Positions 27,463-34,618 of a stretch of DNA of 64,000 nucleotides are shown one piece after another (the stretch's first letter is position 1; the number at the start of each line of letters is the position of its first letter). The stretch covers positions 620,001 through 684,000 of the forward strand of contig NZ_JACVOK010000002.1 of assembly GCF_018882465.1 (NCBI RefSeq), written 5' to 3'. The translations under genes and the position numbers were made by a program. The notes below the pieces were generated by a model. It was not told the DNA's origin. It made no database searches and worked only from the letters and a program-made list of their open reading frames with translations. The stretch comes from Polynucleobacter sp. 73C-SIWE. Lineage in GTDB: Bacteria; Pseudomonadota; Gammaproteobacteria; Burkholderiales; Burkholderiaceae.

Positions 27463-29095
27463 TCACCCAGTTAGATACTACGTCAGCAACAACTTTTGGA
27501 TTATCTTTGGCCAGAGACTGCACATTATCAATATCTCGCTGATAAGGCGACTTCTTAATTACTGGCATACCCGTATCGTCCATATCTTCCTCAAAAGCGA
27601 GGGCTGCTTTGGCACGCCCAGGGAATATGCTCTCACCCGAAGCCCATTTAGACATCATTGGCTTGAGCGCTTTTCTATAAAGCAGGAAAGCAATAATGAT
27701 ACTCAGAATAATCTTACCTGATTCTTTAGCCATATCTAGATAGCTCGGATTCTTCCAAACGGGTAGATCAGGAATATCGCTAATTTTATTGTCAGTAAAT
27801 GGAGTGTTCACTACGGTTAAGCTATCACCGCGCTCCTCATTGAAGCCCATCGCCTTTTTAGCTAACTCAGATATTTGAGCTTTTTCATCATCATTCAAAG
27901 GACGACTAGTGATGTTGCCATCTTTGTCCACTTCCTGCTTATTATTTACAACCACTGCCACAGATAGTCTTTTAATACCACCCATCGATTTTTGCTCATA
28001 GGTAACAGTCTTATTAATCTCGTAATTGGTGAGCGTTTTCTTATCGCTGCCCATGACCGGAGGTGTAGGGGCATCGGCCGCTCCAGCAGGCCCTGCTCCA
28101 GCTCTTGCATTGGCAATTGGCGCATTCGCATTTGCTGCTGGCTGATTGCTTGCAGCGCCAGGTATTCCACCAGCAGTGCCGCCGCCTGAATTAGCACCAC
28201 TAACAGGCTGATTAGCCTCATAGGTTTGCATACTTCTAATGGCAGCTGTCTTCAAATCCTGATTTGGCTTGAATATTTCATTCGCCTCTTCAATCGTGGA
28301 GAAGTCAATTTCAGCATTAGCTTCTGCTTTCACATTTTTTGCACCCACAATCGGTGTGATGATTGACTGAACGCGTTTAGCTACGTTACGTTGAATTTCA
28401 TCGACATATTTCATCTGGCTAGCATCAAGCGTTTTTTCGCCCTTCTTGCCTTGATCGGATAACAAATTACCGCTGCTATCAACAATATCCACCCCTGATG
28501 TAGATAAATTAGGAACGCTACTGGAGACTAAATGCACGATGGCACTCACTTGGCGCTGCTCTAAGGAGCGGCCCGGCGCCAATTTGACTAATACTGAAGC
28601 AGTAGGCTTTTGATCTTCGCGAATGAAGACTGTTGATTTGGGAATGGCGAGGTGAACGCGTGCATTATCGACACCCGAGATAGCTTGAATGCTTCTCTCA
28701 AGCTCACCCTCTAAGGCACGCTGATAATTGACCTGCTCTACAAACTGAGACACGCCAAATTTTTGATTTTCCAAGAGCTCAAATCCAACATTTCCAGCTC
28801 TCGGTAGGCCCATCGCTGCAAGCCTCAATCTGGTTTGATAAACCTGATCATCGGGCACCAAAATTGATGCCCCGCCATCAGCAAGCTTATAAGGTACATT
28901 CATTTGCTCTAATGCGGCTACGATTGCGCCCCCATCCTTATCATTGAAGTTTGAGAAGACGACCTTATACTTTCCACCCATACTCCACATTAGAACGACA
29001 CTAATAATGGCAACGATTGCAGCAATACCAAAGGCCAATAGCATCTTTCCGCTATTTTCGCCATTCAGACTCATTCGCCCCATTAATTTTTCCAC
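27443..29095 (-). CDS. fliF: FliF, MS-ring protein
   Basis: The 550-residue protein has two transmembrane helices (about 18-40 and 460-478), with ring-building domains between them: YKVVFSNFNDKDGGAIVAAL, EGELERSIQAISGVDNARVH and LAIPKSTVFIREDQKPTASV. A Pro/Ala/Gly-rich linker lies near 300-345. The C-terminal tail binds FliG. It is the first gene of the fliFGHIJK transcript, divergent from fliE. Confidence 0.97.
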   Translation of the reverse strand: MEKLMGRMSLNGENSGKMLLAFGIAAIVAIISVVLMWSMGGKYKVVFSNFNDKDGGAIVAALEQMNVPYKLADGGASILVPDDQVYQTRLRLAAMGLPRAGNVGFELLENQKFGVSQFVEQVNYQRALEGELERSIQAISGVDNARVHLAIPKSTVFIREDQKPTASVLVKLAPGRSLEQRQVSAIVHLVSSSVPNLSTSGVDIVDSSGNLLSDQGKKGEKTLDASQMKYVDEIQRNVAKRVQSIITPIVGAKNVKAEANAEIDFSTIEEANEIFKPNQDLKTAAIRSMQTYEANQPVSGANSGGGTAGGIPGAASNQPAANANAPIANARAGAGPAGAADAPTPPVMGSDKKTLTNYEINKTVTYEQKSMGGIKRLSVAVVVNNKQEVDKDGNITSRPLNDDEKAQISELAKKAMGFNEERGDSLTVVNTPFTDNKISDIPDLPVWKNPSYLDMAKESGKIILSIIIAFLLYRKALKPMMSKWASGESIFPGRAKAALAFEEDMDDTGMPVIKKSPYQRDIDNVQSLAKDNPKVVADVVSNWVSGNASS

Positions 29096-29295
29096 TGCGC
29101 ATTCCTTTTAGCCAATTATTGAATTCCTGTGGCCACCTCATAAACAGTAGCCCTATCTTTGGACATATTATCTGCATCTTTATTTTCTTTCAATTGAAGG
29201 AATAGAGGGTTTTTTTCCGGCTTATTGACCTAACTGAATGGGGGCAATACTGCTACATTAAGCTCCATCCAGGTTATAGAAATGGTAGACAGATT
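29096..29295. promoter_or_regulatory. Divergent fliF / fliE control region
   Basis: These 200 bases lie between the divergent fliF and fliE starts and should carry promoters for both. I see a TTGACC at 29225-29230 but no convincing -10 at 17 bases, and no sigma-28 or sigma-54 match. The region is T-rich on the plus strand around 29185-29220. Confidence 0.4.
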
Positions 29296-29676
29296 ATGGC
29301 AATTGGCGCAATAGATTCGGGCAAGATTCAAGCCATGCTTTCGCAATTGAAGGCAGCGGCCCAAAATCAGCCCACTAATAACTCCCCAATGGTGGGGGGC
29401 ATCAATGGGCTCGTCAAGCCTACCCCACCCCAATCCGTCAATAATCAGACTAAAGTTGATTTTTCAGAGGCCCTGAAGGCGTCCCTGGATCAGGTCAATA
29501 ATAGCCAGTCAAAAGCAGTGGAACTCGGCAAAAGTTTTGCCATGGGGGACGATAGCGTTAATCTCTCCGATGTGATGGTTGCATCCCAAAAAGCCAGTAT
29601 CTCTTTTCAGGCAACAGTCCAAGTCCGAAATAAGCTAGTGTCCGCCTACCATGACATCATGAACATGCAGATCTAA
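29296..29676 (+). CDS. fliE: FliE, MS-ring/rod junction protein
   Basis: The 126-residue protein carries the FliE signature: VDFSEALKASLDQVNNSQSK, a SFAMGDDSVNLSDVMVASQK helix, and QVRNKLVSAYHDIMNMQI at the end. It joins the rod to the MS-ring and is an early export substrate. It is the only fli gene on the plus strand in this block. Confidence 0.95.
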   Translation: MAIGAIDSGKIQAMLSQLKAAAQNQPTNNSPMVGGINGLVKPTPPQSVNNQTKVDFSEALKASLDQVNNSQSKAVELGKSFAMGDDSVNLSDVMVASQKASISFQATVQVRNKLVSAYHDIMNMQI

Positions 29677-29680
29677 GTTC

Positions 29681-29953
29681 TTACTGCCCCTGCTCTAGTT
29701 CGTATACCCAAGCTAAAATTTCTGCAATAGCCCGATACATCTCTTCGGGCACATAGTCATCCAGATCAACCTGCATCAGCAGGCTTACAAGCTCTTTTGA
29801 CTCATGAATATAGATATCATTTTCCATTGCAGCATGAATAATTTGCTCTGCAACAATACCTCGACCAGAAGCTAGCACCTTTGGGGAAAAGTCTCCGTGT
29901 TCATAAGCTAAAGCGACAGCTTGCTGTACTGATTTGGGATTATTTTTATCCAT
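29681..29953 (-). CDS. FhlB, FlhB C-terminal-domain homologue
   Basis: The 90-residue soluble protein matches the cytoplasmic tail of FlhB: AVALAYEHGDFSPKVLASGRG, IIHAAMENDIYIHESKELV and SLLMQVDLDDYVPEEMYRAI. It lacks the membrane part and the NPTH autocleavage site. Such FhlB proteins can substitute for or modulate the FlhB switch. It overlaps the end of the second FliK-like gene by 8 bases, a pairing seen in other bacteria. Confidence 0.88.
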   Translation of the reverse strand: MDKNNPKSVQQAVALAYEHGDFSPKVLASGRGIVAEQIIHAAMENDIYIHESKELVSLLMQVDLDDYVPEEMYRAIAEILAWVYELEQGQ

Positions 29954-30839
29954 TTTTCAGAACACTAATATGATCGAGTTTATTGGTATAGGAATCAAAA
30001 TGATTGCGTAACTTTGGAACTGCCCCTTCAACTACTTGCCTAGACTGTCGACTTGCAACTTCAATCTGAATATGAATGCGATCACGATTCATCACAATAT
30101 GAAAAATGATTTTTCCAAGATTCGGAAGATCTAGTGCTAAGGTGCTCTTACAGGATTTTTCTTCAGGCGCTTCAGGGCTTGACTCACCGCTATCCCTGCT
30201 AATAGTCCATTGCATATATTGCTTTGGCCAAATCATGCCAGCCCACTGAATTTGCTGCTTTTCTAAGACATCTAATTGCTTGCTGATAATGGCAGAGCGA
30301 TTAACATCCTTTTGGTTTTGTATCTCTTTGCGTAGTTGCTCAATCGTTCTTTTGCCCTGGATAAAATTCGCTATATGCGATTCGTAAAATAAACCGCTAA
30401 AACGTAATGCATTTTGGAGCTCCATTGCCGACATCTGTGGCTTGCCTGCAGATGTCAATAAGGGTGCCATATCTGATCCATCAATTTGGTTGAGATTATC
30501 AAATTGTGCAGTTGCGGATAAGGCCTCTAGAACCACCTTTCCTGCAGCACTCAACAAAACATTACTGGGCAGAACGGATGCGGGGTTGGGCTGAAGCACC
30601 ATAAAGGTAGGCTTTGGGTCAGCGCCTAAATAACGTAAATTGATGCTTTCGCCAAGCTTGTGGGTCTCAGGTAATTGCATCCTGAATACCTGATCACCAA
30701 TTTCTACTGAGGTAATATTTTCGGAATCAATTCCTACTACCCGACCAATGTATTGCATTCCGACCACAAGCCGAGTAGCTTGCGTAGTATGGTCTTTGAG
30801 TGCATTAAATTCAGCACCGGAAATTGGCTTAATTGTCAC
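29946..30839 (-). CDS. FliK-like hook-length control protein (second copy, paired with FhlB)
   Basis: The 297-residue protein has an N-terminal small-barrel-like segment (VVGMQYIGRVVGIDSENITS), a helical centre with ELQNALRFSGLFYESHIAN, and a C-terminal FliK-type part (LDLPNLGKIIFHIVMNRDRI, then AVPKLRNHF). The arrangement is that of the FliK-like protein usually coded beside FhlB. It is 12 bases after fliT. The true FliK is at 22801-23928, so the window has two proteins of this type. Confidence 0.7.
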   Translation of the reverse strand: MTIKPISGAEFNALKDHTTQATRLVVGMQYIGRVVGIDSENITSVEIGDQVFRMQLPETHKLGESINLRYLGADPKPTFMVLQPNPASVLPSNVLLSAAGKVVLEALSATAQFDNLNQIDGSDMAPLLTSAGKPQMSAMELQNALRFSGLFYESHIANFIQGKRTIEQLRKEIQNQKDVNRSAIISKQLDVLEKQQIQWAGMIWPKQYMQWTISRDSGESSPEAPEEKSCKSTLALDLPNLGKIIFHIVMNRDRIHIQIEVASRQSRQVVEGAVPKLRNHFDSYTNKLDHISVLKNG

Positions 30840-30851
30840 TGAATGAGATGA

Positions 30852-31160
30852 CTACTTTCTAGGTCCTTCACTACTGCCCATGATGTCGGATAAACGAAGC
30901 ATCCATGGCTGCATTAAATCCATGATTTCTTTATCGTTCGATAAAATTGTCTTGAGGCAGGCCACTTTTCTTTGCAAGGCATCCGCGCTTAGCTGAACCT
31001 TACCATTGTGCATGGGTATTTGGTGGATATAGCCCTTACATAGCAACTCTAGCTGGCCATAGCATTTCCAATCTTCCCGACGCGCTGCCTCAAGCATTTG
31101 TTTGCTAATTTCAGTTACAGCCTCATAAAGAGAAAGCATATCGCTTGGGGGGGAGATCAA
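30852..31160 (-). CDS. fliT: FliT-like flagellar chaperone
   Basis: The 102-residue helical protein has the FliT layout: LYEAVTEISKQMLEAARRED, WKCYGQLELLCKGYIHQI, then KVACLKTILSNDKEIMDLMQP. FliT chaperones the filament cap FliD and can act on FlhDC. The family is loosely conserved, so the call leans on length, helices and place. No fliD is in the window. An unusually G-rich run (GGGGGGAG on the coding complement side) stands just upstream. Confidence 0.7.
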   Translation of the reverse strand: MISPPSDMLSLYEAVTEISKQMLEAARREDWKCYGQLELLCKGYIHQIPMHNGKVQLSADALQRKVACLKTILSNDKEIMDLMQPWMLRLSDIMGSSEGPRK

Positions 31161-31241
31161 TTTGATAGGACTTAAAAAGATTTAGAGGTAAATTTCAATA
31201 AATAGATCATACCGATATTAACCAAAACCAAAGCCTGTAAA

Positions 31242-31258
31242 AGGGCATAAAAAGCCCT
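31242..31258 (-). terminator. Terminator-like hairpin after response regulator
   Basis: On the minus strand AGGGC, loop TTTTTAT, GCCCT is followed by TTTAC, 24 bases after the response-regulator stop. The stem is only 5 bp, so read-through into fliT is likely. Confidence 0.45.
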
Positions 31259-31281
31259 CTACCAATTAAATTTAAAGGCTA

Positions 31282-31932
31282 CTAGGAAACAATGTTATTT
31301 CTGATAGCGTAGTGTGCTAATTCTGCCGTACTGGTCATGCCCATTTTCTTTAATGCACGGGAACGGTACATGCTAATAGTCTTGGTAGACAGCTTCATGC
31401 GATCCGCAATTTGAGTCAGAGTTAATCCAGAGGCAACCATAACCAGATATTGGTACTCACGATCCGATAGGGATTGATGGGGGTCCCCATCAAAGCTCTT
31501 CTCATAGGCCTGGGTTGCCAAGATATTGGCAACATTGGCACTAACGTATTTGGCATTAGAAGCAACCTGCCGAATTGCACCTACTAGGTCAGCGGTTGAA
31601 GAAGACTTTGTAATATATCCAGAAGCGCCCGCTTTTAGGACCCTGACTGCATAGAGATTTTCTGGGTGCATAGATAACACCAGAATTGGCAACTTTTTGT
31701 TATCGCGCCGAATGGTCTTGATAACATCAATTCCACTTTTATCTTCCAGATCTAGATCCAGTATCAAACAATCAATCAGATGATTTGAGACGTATTTAAT
31801 AACCTCATTAGCTGAACCCAATTGAGCTGCAATTTCTATGCCGGGATAGGTGGCAAGAATTTGCGCAAGCCCTTCTCTCAATACAACATGATCATCAGCC
31901 AAAGCTAGGCGGATATGCCTCATTAGGGTCAT
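31282..31932 (-). CDS. NarL/FixJ-type two-component response regulator
   Basis: The 216-residue protein has a receiver domain (acid pair D13-D14, phospho-acceptor Asp59 in CLILDLD, Lys109 in YITKSS) and a LuxR-type helix-turn-helix at the C-terminus (LSDREYQYLVMVASGLTLTQ, IADRMKLSTKTISMYRSRAL). It is a DNA-binding regulator. No complete sensor kinase is near it, though a lone DHp-like protein lies two genes upstream. The position before fliT suggests control of flagellar genes. M4 is a possible alternative start. Confidence 0.9.
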   Translation of the reverse strand: MTLMRHIRLALADDHVVLREGLAQILATYPGIEIAAQLGSANEVIKYVSNHLIDCLILDLDLEDKSGIDVIKTIRRDNKKLPILVLSMHPENLYAVRVLKAGASGYITKSSSTADLVGAIRQVASNAKYVSANVANILATQAYEKSFDGDPHQSLSDREYQYLVMVASGLTLTQIADRMKLSTKTISMYRSRALKKMGMTSTAELAHYAIRNNIVS

Positions 31933-31985
31933 GCTGGGAAAATCCTATTCAGTTAAATTAAGGGCTAACTGAATATACCAAAAAA

Positions 31986-33302
31986 CTAGGATTTTGCCCG
32001 GTTGATTTGGCTATTAAGCTCATTACTCCACTGAATAGCCTGAATTTGGATATTGGTGATTTGCTCAGCAGTCAGGCCCAATGTCTTTCTGATGGATTCC
32101 ATTTCATCAAAATTCACAGCTTCAATAGCGTCTGCAAGGTTAAGCAATTGACCAAACAAGCCCTCTCGATGGAGTAATCCATTTTGCAACTTCTCTGCCA
32201 ACGGAATTTGGGCCAAAACTTCCTCAAGAGATAAATCAGTTACCTGATTGATTAGAGAGAGCATTCCCACCATAAATGCCTGATCGCTAGTGCCTGGTTG
32301 GGCAATATCATTTTGCTGAGACAATAGCTCGAGGAACTTAGCGCGGTTAACCACCCTTTGCTGTAAATCAGTATTTAGTTTTGAGCCTGATTGGGTGTAG
32401 ACCAACAGCATCATCCATTGGAGTAATTGTTTTTGACCTAGCACTACTAAAGCTTGACGCACGCTAGATATTTGCATATGTCCGCCAATCCCAACGGAGT
32501 TGACTAGACGCAACAAACCCAAAGTTAAGTCTGGGCTATTTTTAAAATATGGCTCTATTGCAGCAATGTCTGAATCTTTAAACAGCAAGCCAATGACCTG
32601 AATAAGACTTAATTGCTCGGCTTTTGGTTTCTTGCCTTTGAGTAGGGTTGGCTGAGAGAAATACTCTCCCTGGAAAAGTTTAATACCAAGGTCTTTACAT
32701 AAATCAAAATCAGCTTCCGTCTGAACATGTGACGCAAAAATAGCAAGTGTTGGAGATTGTTTCCGAATATCAGCGACCAGCGCTTTGAAATTCGGTTGCG
32801 ATAATTGATTTAAAACTACTGACTTACCATCTGCCATCGTCAACGCAAGATTGACCTTAATATAGTCAAGTAAGGGAACAATTTTTTCATTCGCCATAGA
32901 AAAGTTGATCCACTCAACAGCGAAACGAAAGCCTTTTCTTTTTAGAGACTGAAGGCGCGTAATAGCATCTTCACCAAAGCGAGAGAAATCAATTAACTCT
33001 AGAACAATTCTTCGCGGAGGTAATAAATCGATGGTGTTGCTAACAAGCATCTTCTCAGAAACAGGAATAAATCCATCTACATCGCCAAGAACACTTTCAA
33101 GACCAAAGTGGCTCATTGCATTAATGATGATATTGCTACTAACCGCTAAATCATCATCGTCAGTATGATTGTCTAAGCTTTCCTTAGAACGAAATAGCAT
33201 TTCGTAGGCAACGATTTTTCCACGAATATCGAGGATCGGATTTCTACCCAGAAAAATATCCGCAGAATTTGCATCCATCAGCACCGGATCAGACTGAATC
33301 AT
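31986..33302 (-). CDS. EAL-HDOD signalling protein with degenerate EAL domain
   Basis: The 438-residue protein has an N-terminal EAL-like domain (about 15-205) and a C-terminal HDOD domain (about 220-435; LGLLRLVNSVGIGGHMQISS is typical). The EAL signature is YEMLFR (Glu34-Met-Leu) and the catalytic DDFG loop is replaced by AVEWINF, so c-di-GMP hydrolysis is not expected. Relatives such as CdgJ/YuxH-type proteins regulate motility. It is 53 bases before the response regulator on the same strand. Confidence 0.88.
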   Translation of the reverse strand: MIQSDPVLMDANSADIFLGRNPILDIRGKIVAYEMLFRSKESLDNHTDDDDLAVSSNIIINAMSHFGLESVLGDVDGFIPVSEKMLVSNTIDLLPPRRIVLELIDFSRFGEDAITRLQSLKRKGFRFAVEWINFSMANEKIVPLLDYIKVNLALTMADGKSVVLNQLSQPNFKALVADIRKQSPTLAIFASHVQTEADFDLCKDLGIKLFQGEYFSQPTLLKGKKPKAEQLSLIQVIGLLFKDSDIAAIEPYFKNSPDLTLGLLRLVNSVGIGGHMQISSVRQALVVLGQKQLLQWMMLLVYTQSGSKLNTDLQQRVVNRAKFLELLSQQNDIAQPGTSDQAFMVGMLSLINQVTDLSLEEVLAQIPLAEKLQNGLLHREGLFGQLLNLADAIEAVNFDEMESIRKTLGLTAEQITNIQIQAIQWSNELNSQINRAKS

Positions 33303-33380
33303 GTGTCCCCATTTCGCGAAAAAAGAATAAATACCCCCTGGATATCACCATAGGATATAAGCAATGTAATGTGGGGAAAA

Positions 33381-33423
33381 CGGATTCAATCCGCTGAATA
33401 GAGGCATAAATAGCACTCTATTC
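33381..33423 (-). terminator. Pair of inverted repeats upstream of EAL-HDOD gene
   Basis: GAATAGAG/CTCTATTC (33396-33423, 12-base loop) and CGGATTCAATCCG (33381-33393) lie side by side. On the minus strand the second reads CGGAT-TGA-ATCCG followed by TTTTCC, so it can end transcription of the 33449 gene. It might also be an operator for the EAL-HDOD gene. Confidence 0.45.
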
Positions 33424-33448
33424 TATTTTGAGACTACCTAGGTAGGAT

Positions 33449-33853
33449 TTAGGCGGAAGTATTAATTAGGGAGCCCAAACTAGCGCCAACCAATAGAGAA
33501 TGATCAGTGTGATCAACCGTAGGATTGCTAGGATTGCCAGAGCTATGCGGATTATTAGGCCCAGCTACCTTATTCTGCTGCTGCGCTTCCTGGGAATTAG
33601 CAATATCTCTAGATAGTTGATCCATTTGGGTTTTATCACCAGAACTCAAGGAACGCTCAAGCCTCTCAAAGAGTGTGCTCGGTGAAATAATACCGCCGCT
33701 TCCAACAAAACCTAATAGAGCTTGTTGCGCTGCATCAATATCTCCGCTGCGCAAGGCTGCGCTTAAAGCACCCAGATATCTGCTTCTAATATCTTGAGTA
33801 GATGGGTCAGGTGAACCACCATAAGATGAAATTGAATTTATCTGCATATTCAT
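33449..33853 (-). CDS. Unknown protein, Ser/Gln/Asn-rich C-terminus
   Basis: I do not recognise this 134-residue protein. The first 85 residues contain helices (SRYLGALSAALRSGDIDAAQ, QALLGFVG, TLFERLERSLSSGDKTQMDQ), and the rest is a low-complexity linker (Asn/Ser/Gly/Pro/His). It has no signal peptide, membrane segment or cysteine. The style (polar, no signal, linker-rich) resembles exported flagellar or helper proteins. It lies between the lone DHp gene and the first EAL-HDOD gene. Confidence 0.6.
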   Translation of the reverse strand: MNMQINSISSYGGSPDPSTQDIRSRYLGALSAALRSGDIDAAQQALLGFVGSGGIISPSTLFERLERSLSSGDKTQMDQLSRDIANSQEAQQQNKVAGPNNPHSSGNPSNPTVDHTDHSLLVGASLGSLINTSA

Positions 33854-33989
33854 ATGACCTCCTCTAACTAAAGAATATCTCCTAAATTACGTTAAATATA
33901 TTAAAAATGCACAAAAGCCAAAAAACTAACTTTTAATACACTTCCCATGAGTTTCTTTACGACATCCATTTCGGAAACTTTAATGAATA

Positions 33990-34244
33990 TCAAAGAAATT
34001 TCTTTAATTTTTGCAAATCCTCATTTAAAGCATTAGAAATCGCGCTAGATTCACTGATAGCCTGGCTAATTAGGGTAATTTTTGCGGCCAAATCCTCCTG
34101 AGAGATCATTTCAGACTTAGATGACAATAGTTCGATAGCAAATCGGATCACCAAAAGGGGCTGACCCAGATCATGGATTAACTGCTCCAGATGCGAAATG
34201 AGCGCTTGAGCCTCATTTTTGGGCACATCTTCCCCTGAAATCAT
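33990..34244 (-). CDS. Lone histidine-kinase DHp-like domain protein
   Basis: The 84-residue protein looks like only the dimerisation/phosphoacceptor helix pair of a sensor kinase: an H-box with LIHDLGQPLLVIRFAIELL (His24), then a second helix (AAKITLISQAISESSAIS). There is no ATP-binding domain, no N or G box, and no transmembrane segment. It could be a phosphotransfer-type partner or a kinase-inhibiting decoy for the nearby NarL-type regulator. It starts 12 bases after the secreted Gly-rich gene. The H-box similarity is by eye. Confidence 0.6.
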   Translation of the reverse strand: MISGEDVPKNEAQALISHLEQLIHDLGQPLLVIRFAIELLSSKSEMISQEDLAAKITLISQAISESSAISNALNEDLQKLKKFL

Positions 34245-34256
34245 TGGTTTAAATGC

Positions 34257-34583
34257 TCAATTGCAGATCTTTTTACCATCAGCTTGCACAGTGCAGGTTG
34301 TGCCATTTGCATTAATCGTTCGATTGCCGTTAGTGACCGAGCTACCACCCTGTACAGCGGGTGAATTAATAGGGTCATAGGCACCAGGAGTATTCGTAGG
34401 GTAGGCATAAGGCGCGACAATGGGATATACATCGGCAGGATAGCTAGGGTTTCTACCTACTTGTCCGCCACCCATTTGCGGCCCACCAACTGGACCGCCC
34501 CCAATAGGGTGGGAAAAGGCAAGTCCTGAGCTTAAGGCGGCCAAAACTACAGGGAATAGCAGCAATGTTTTACGAAAGCTCAT
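34257..34583 (-). CDS. Small exported Gly/Pro/Asn-rich protein
   Basis: This 108-residue protein has a clear signal peptide (MSFRKTLLLFPVVLAALSSG, then LAFSHP). The mature part is rich in Gly, Pro, Tyr and Asn (IGGGPVGGPQMGGGQ) and ends with CTVQADGKKIC, where two cysteines may form a small disulfide loop. I recognise no family. It may be a periplasmic or surface protein. It is placed 35 bases after the second EAL-HDOD gene. Confidence 0.65.
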   Translation of the reverse strand: MSFRKTLLLFPVVLAALSSGLAFSHPIGGGPVGGPQMGGGQVGRNPSYPADVYPIVAPYAYPTNTPGAYDPINSPAVQGGSSVTNGNRTINANGTTCTVQADGKKICN

Positions 34584-34618
34584 GATCTAGCCTTTTTATA
34601 TTAAGACAACAGCATGCA

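Noticed and set aside
29096-29295. Sigma-54 promoter for fliE or fliF
   Set aside because: No GG and GC pair with the required spacing was found on either strand.
31986-33302. Active c-di-GMP phosphodiesterase
   Set aside because: The EAL signature reads EML and the DDFG metal loop is replaced by AVEWINF, so catalysis is not expected.
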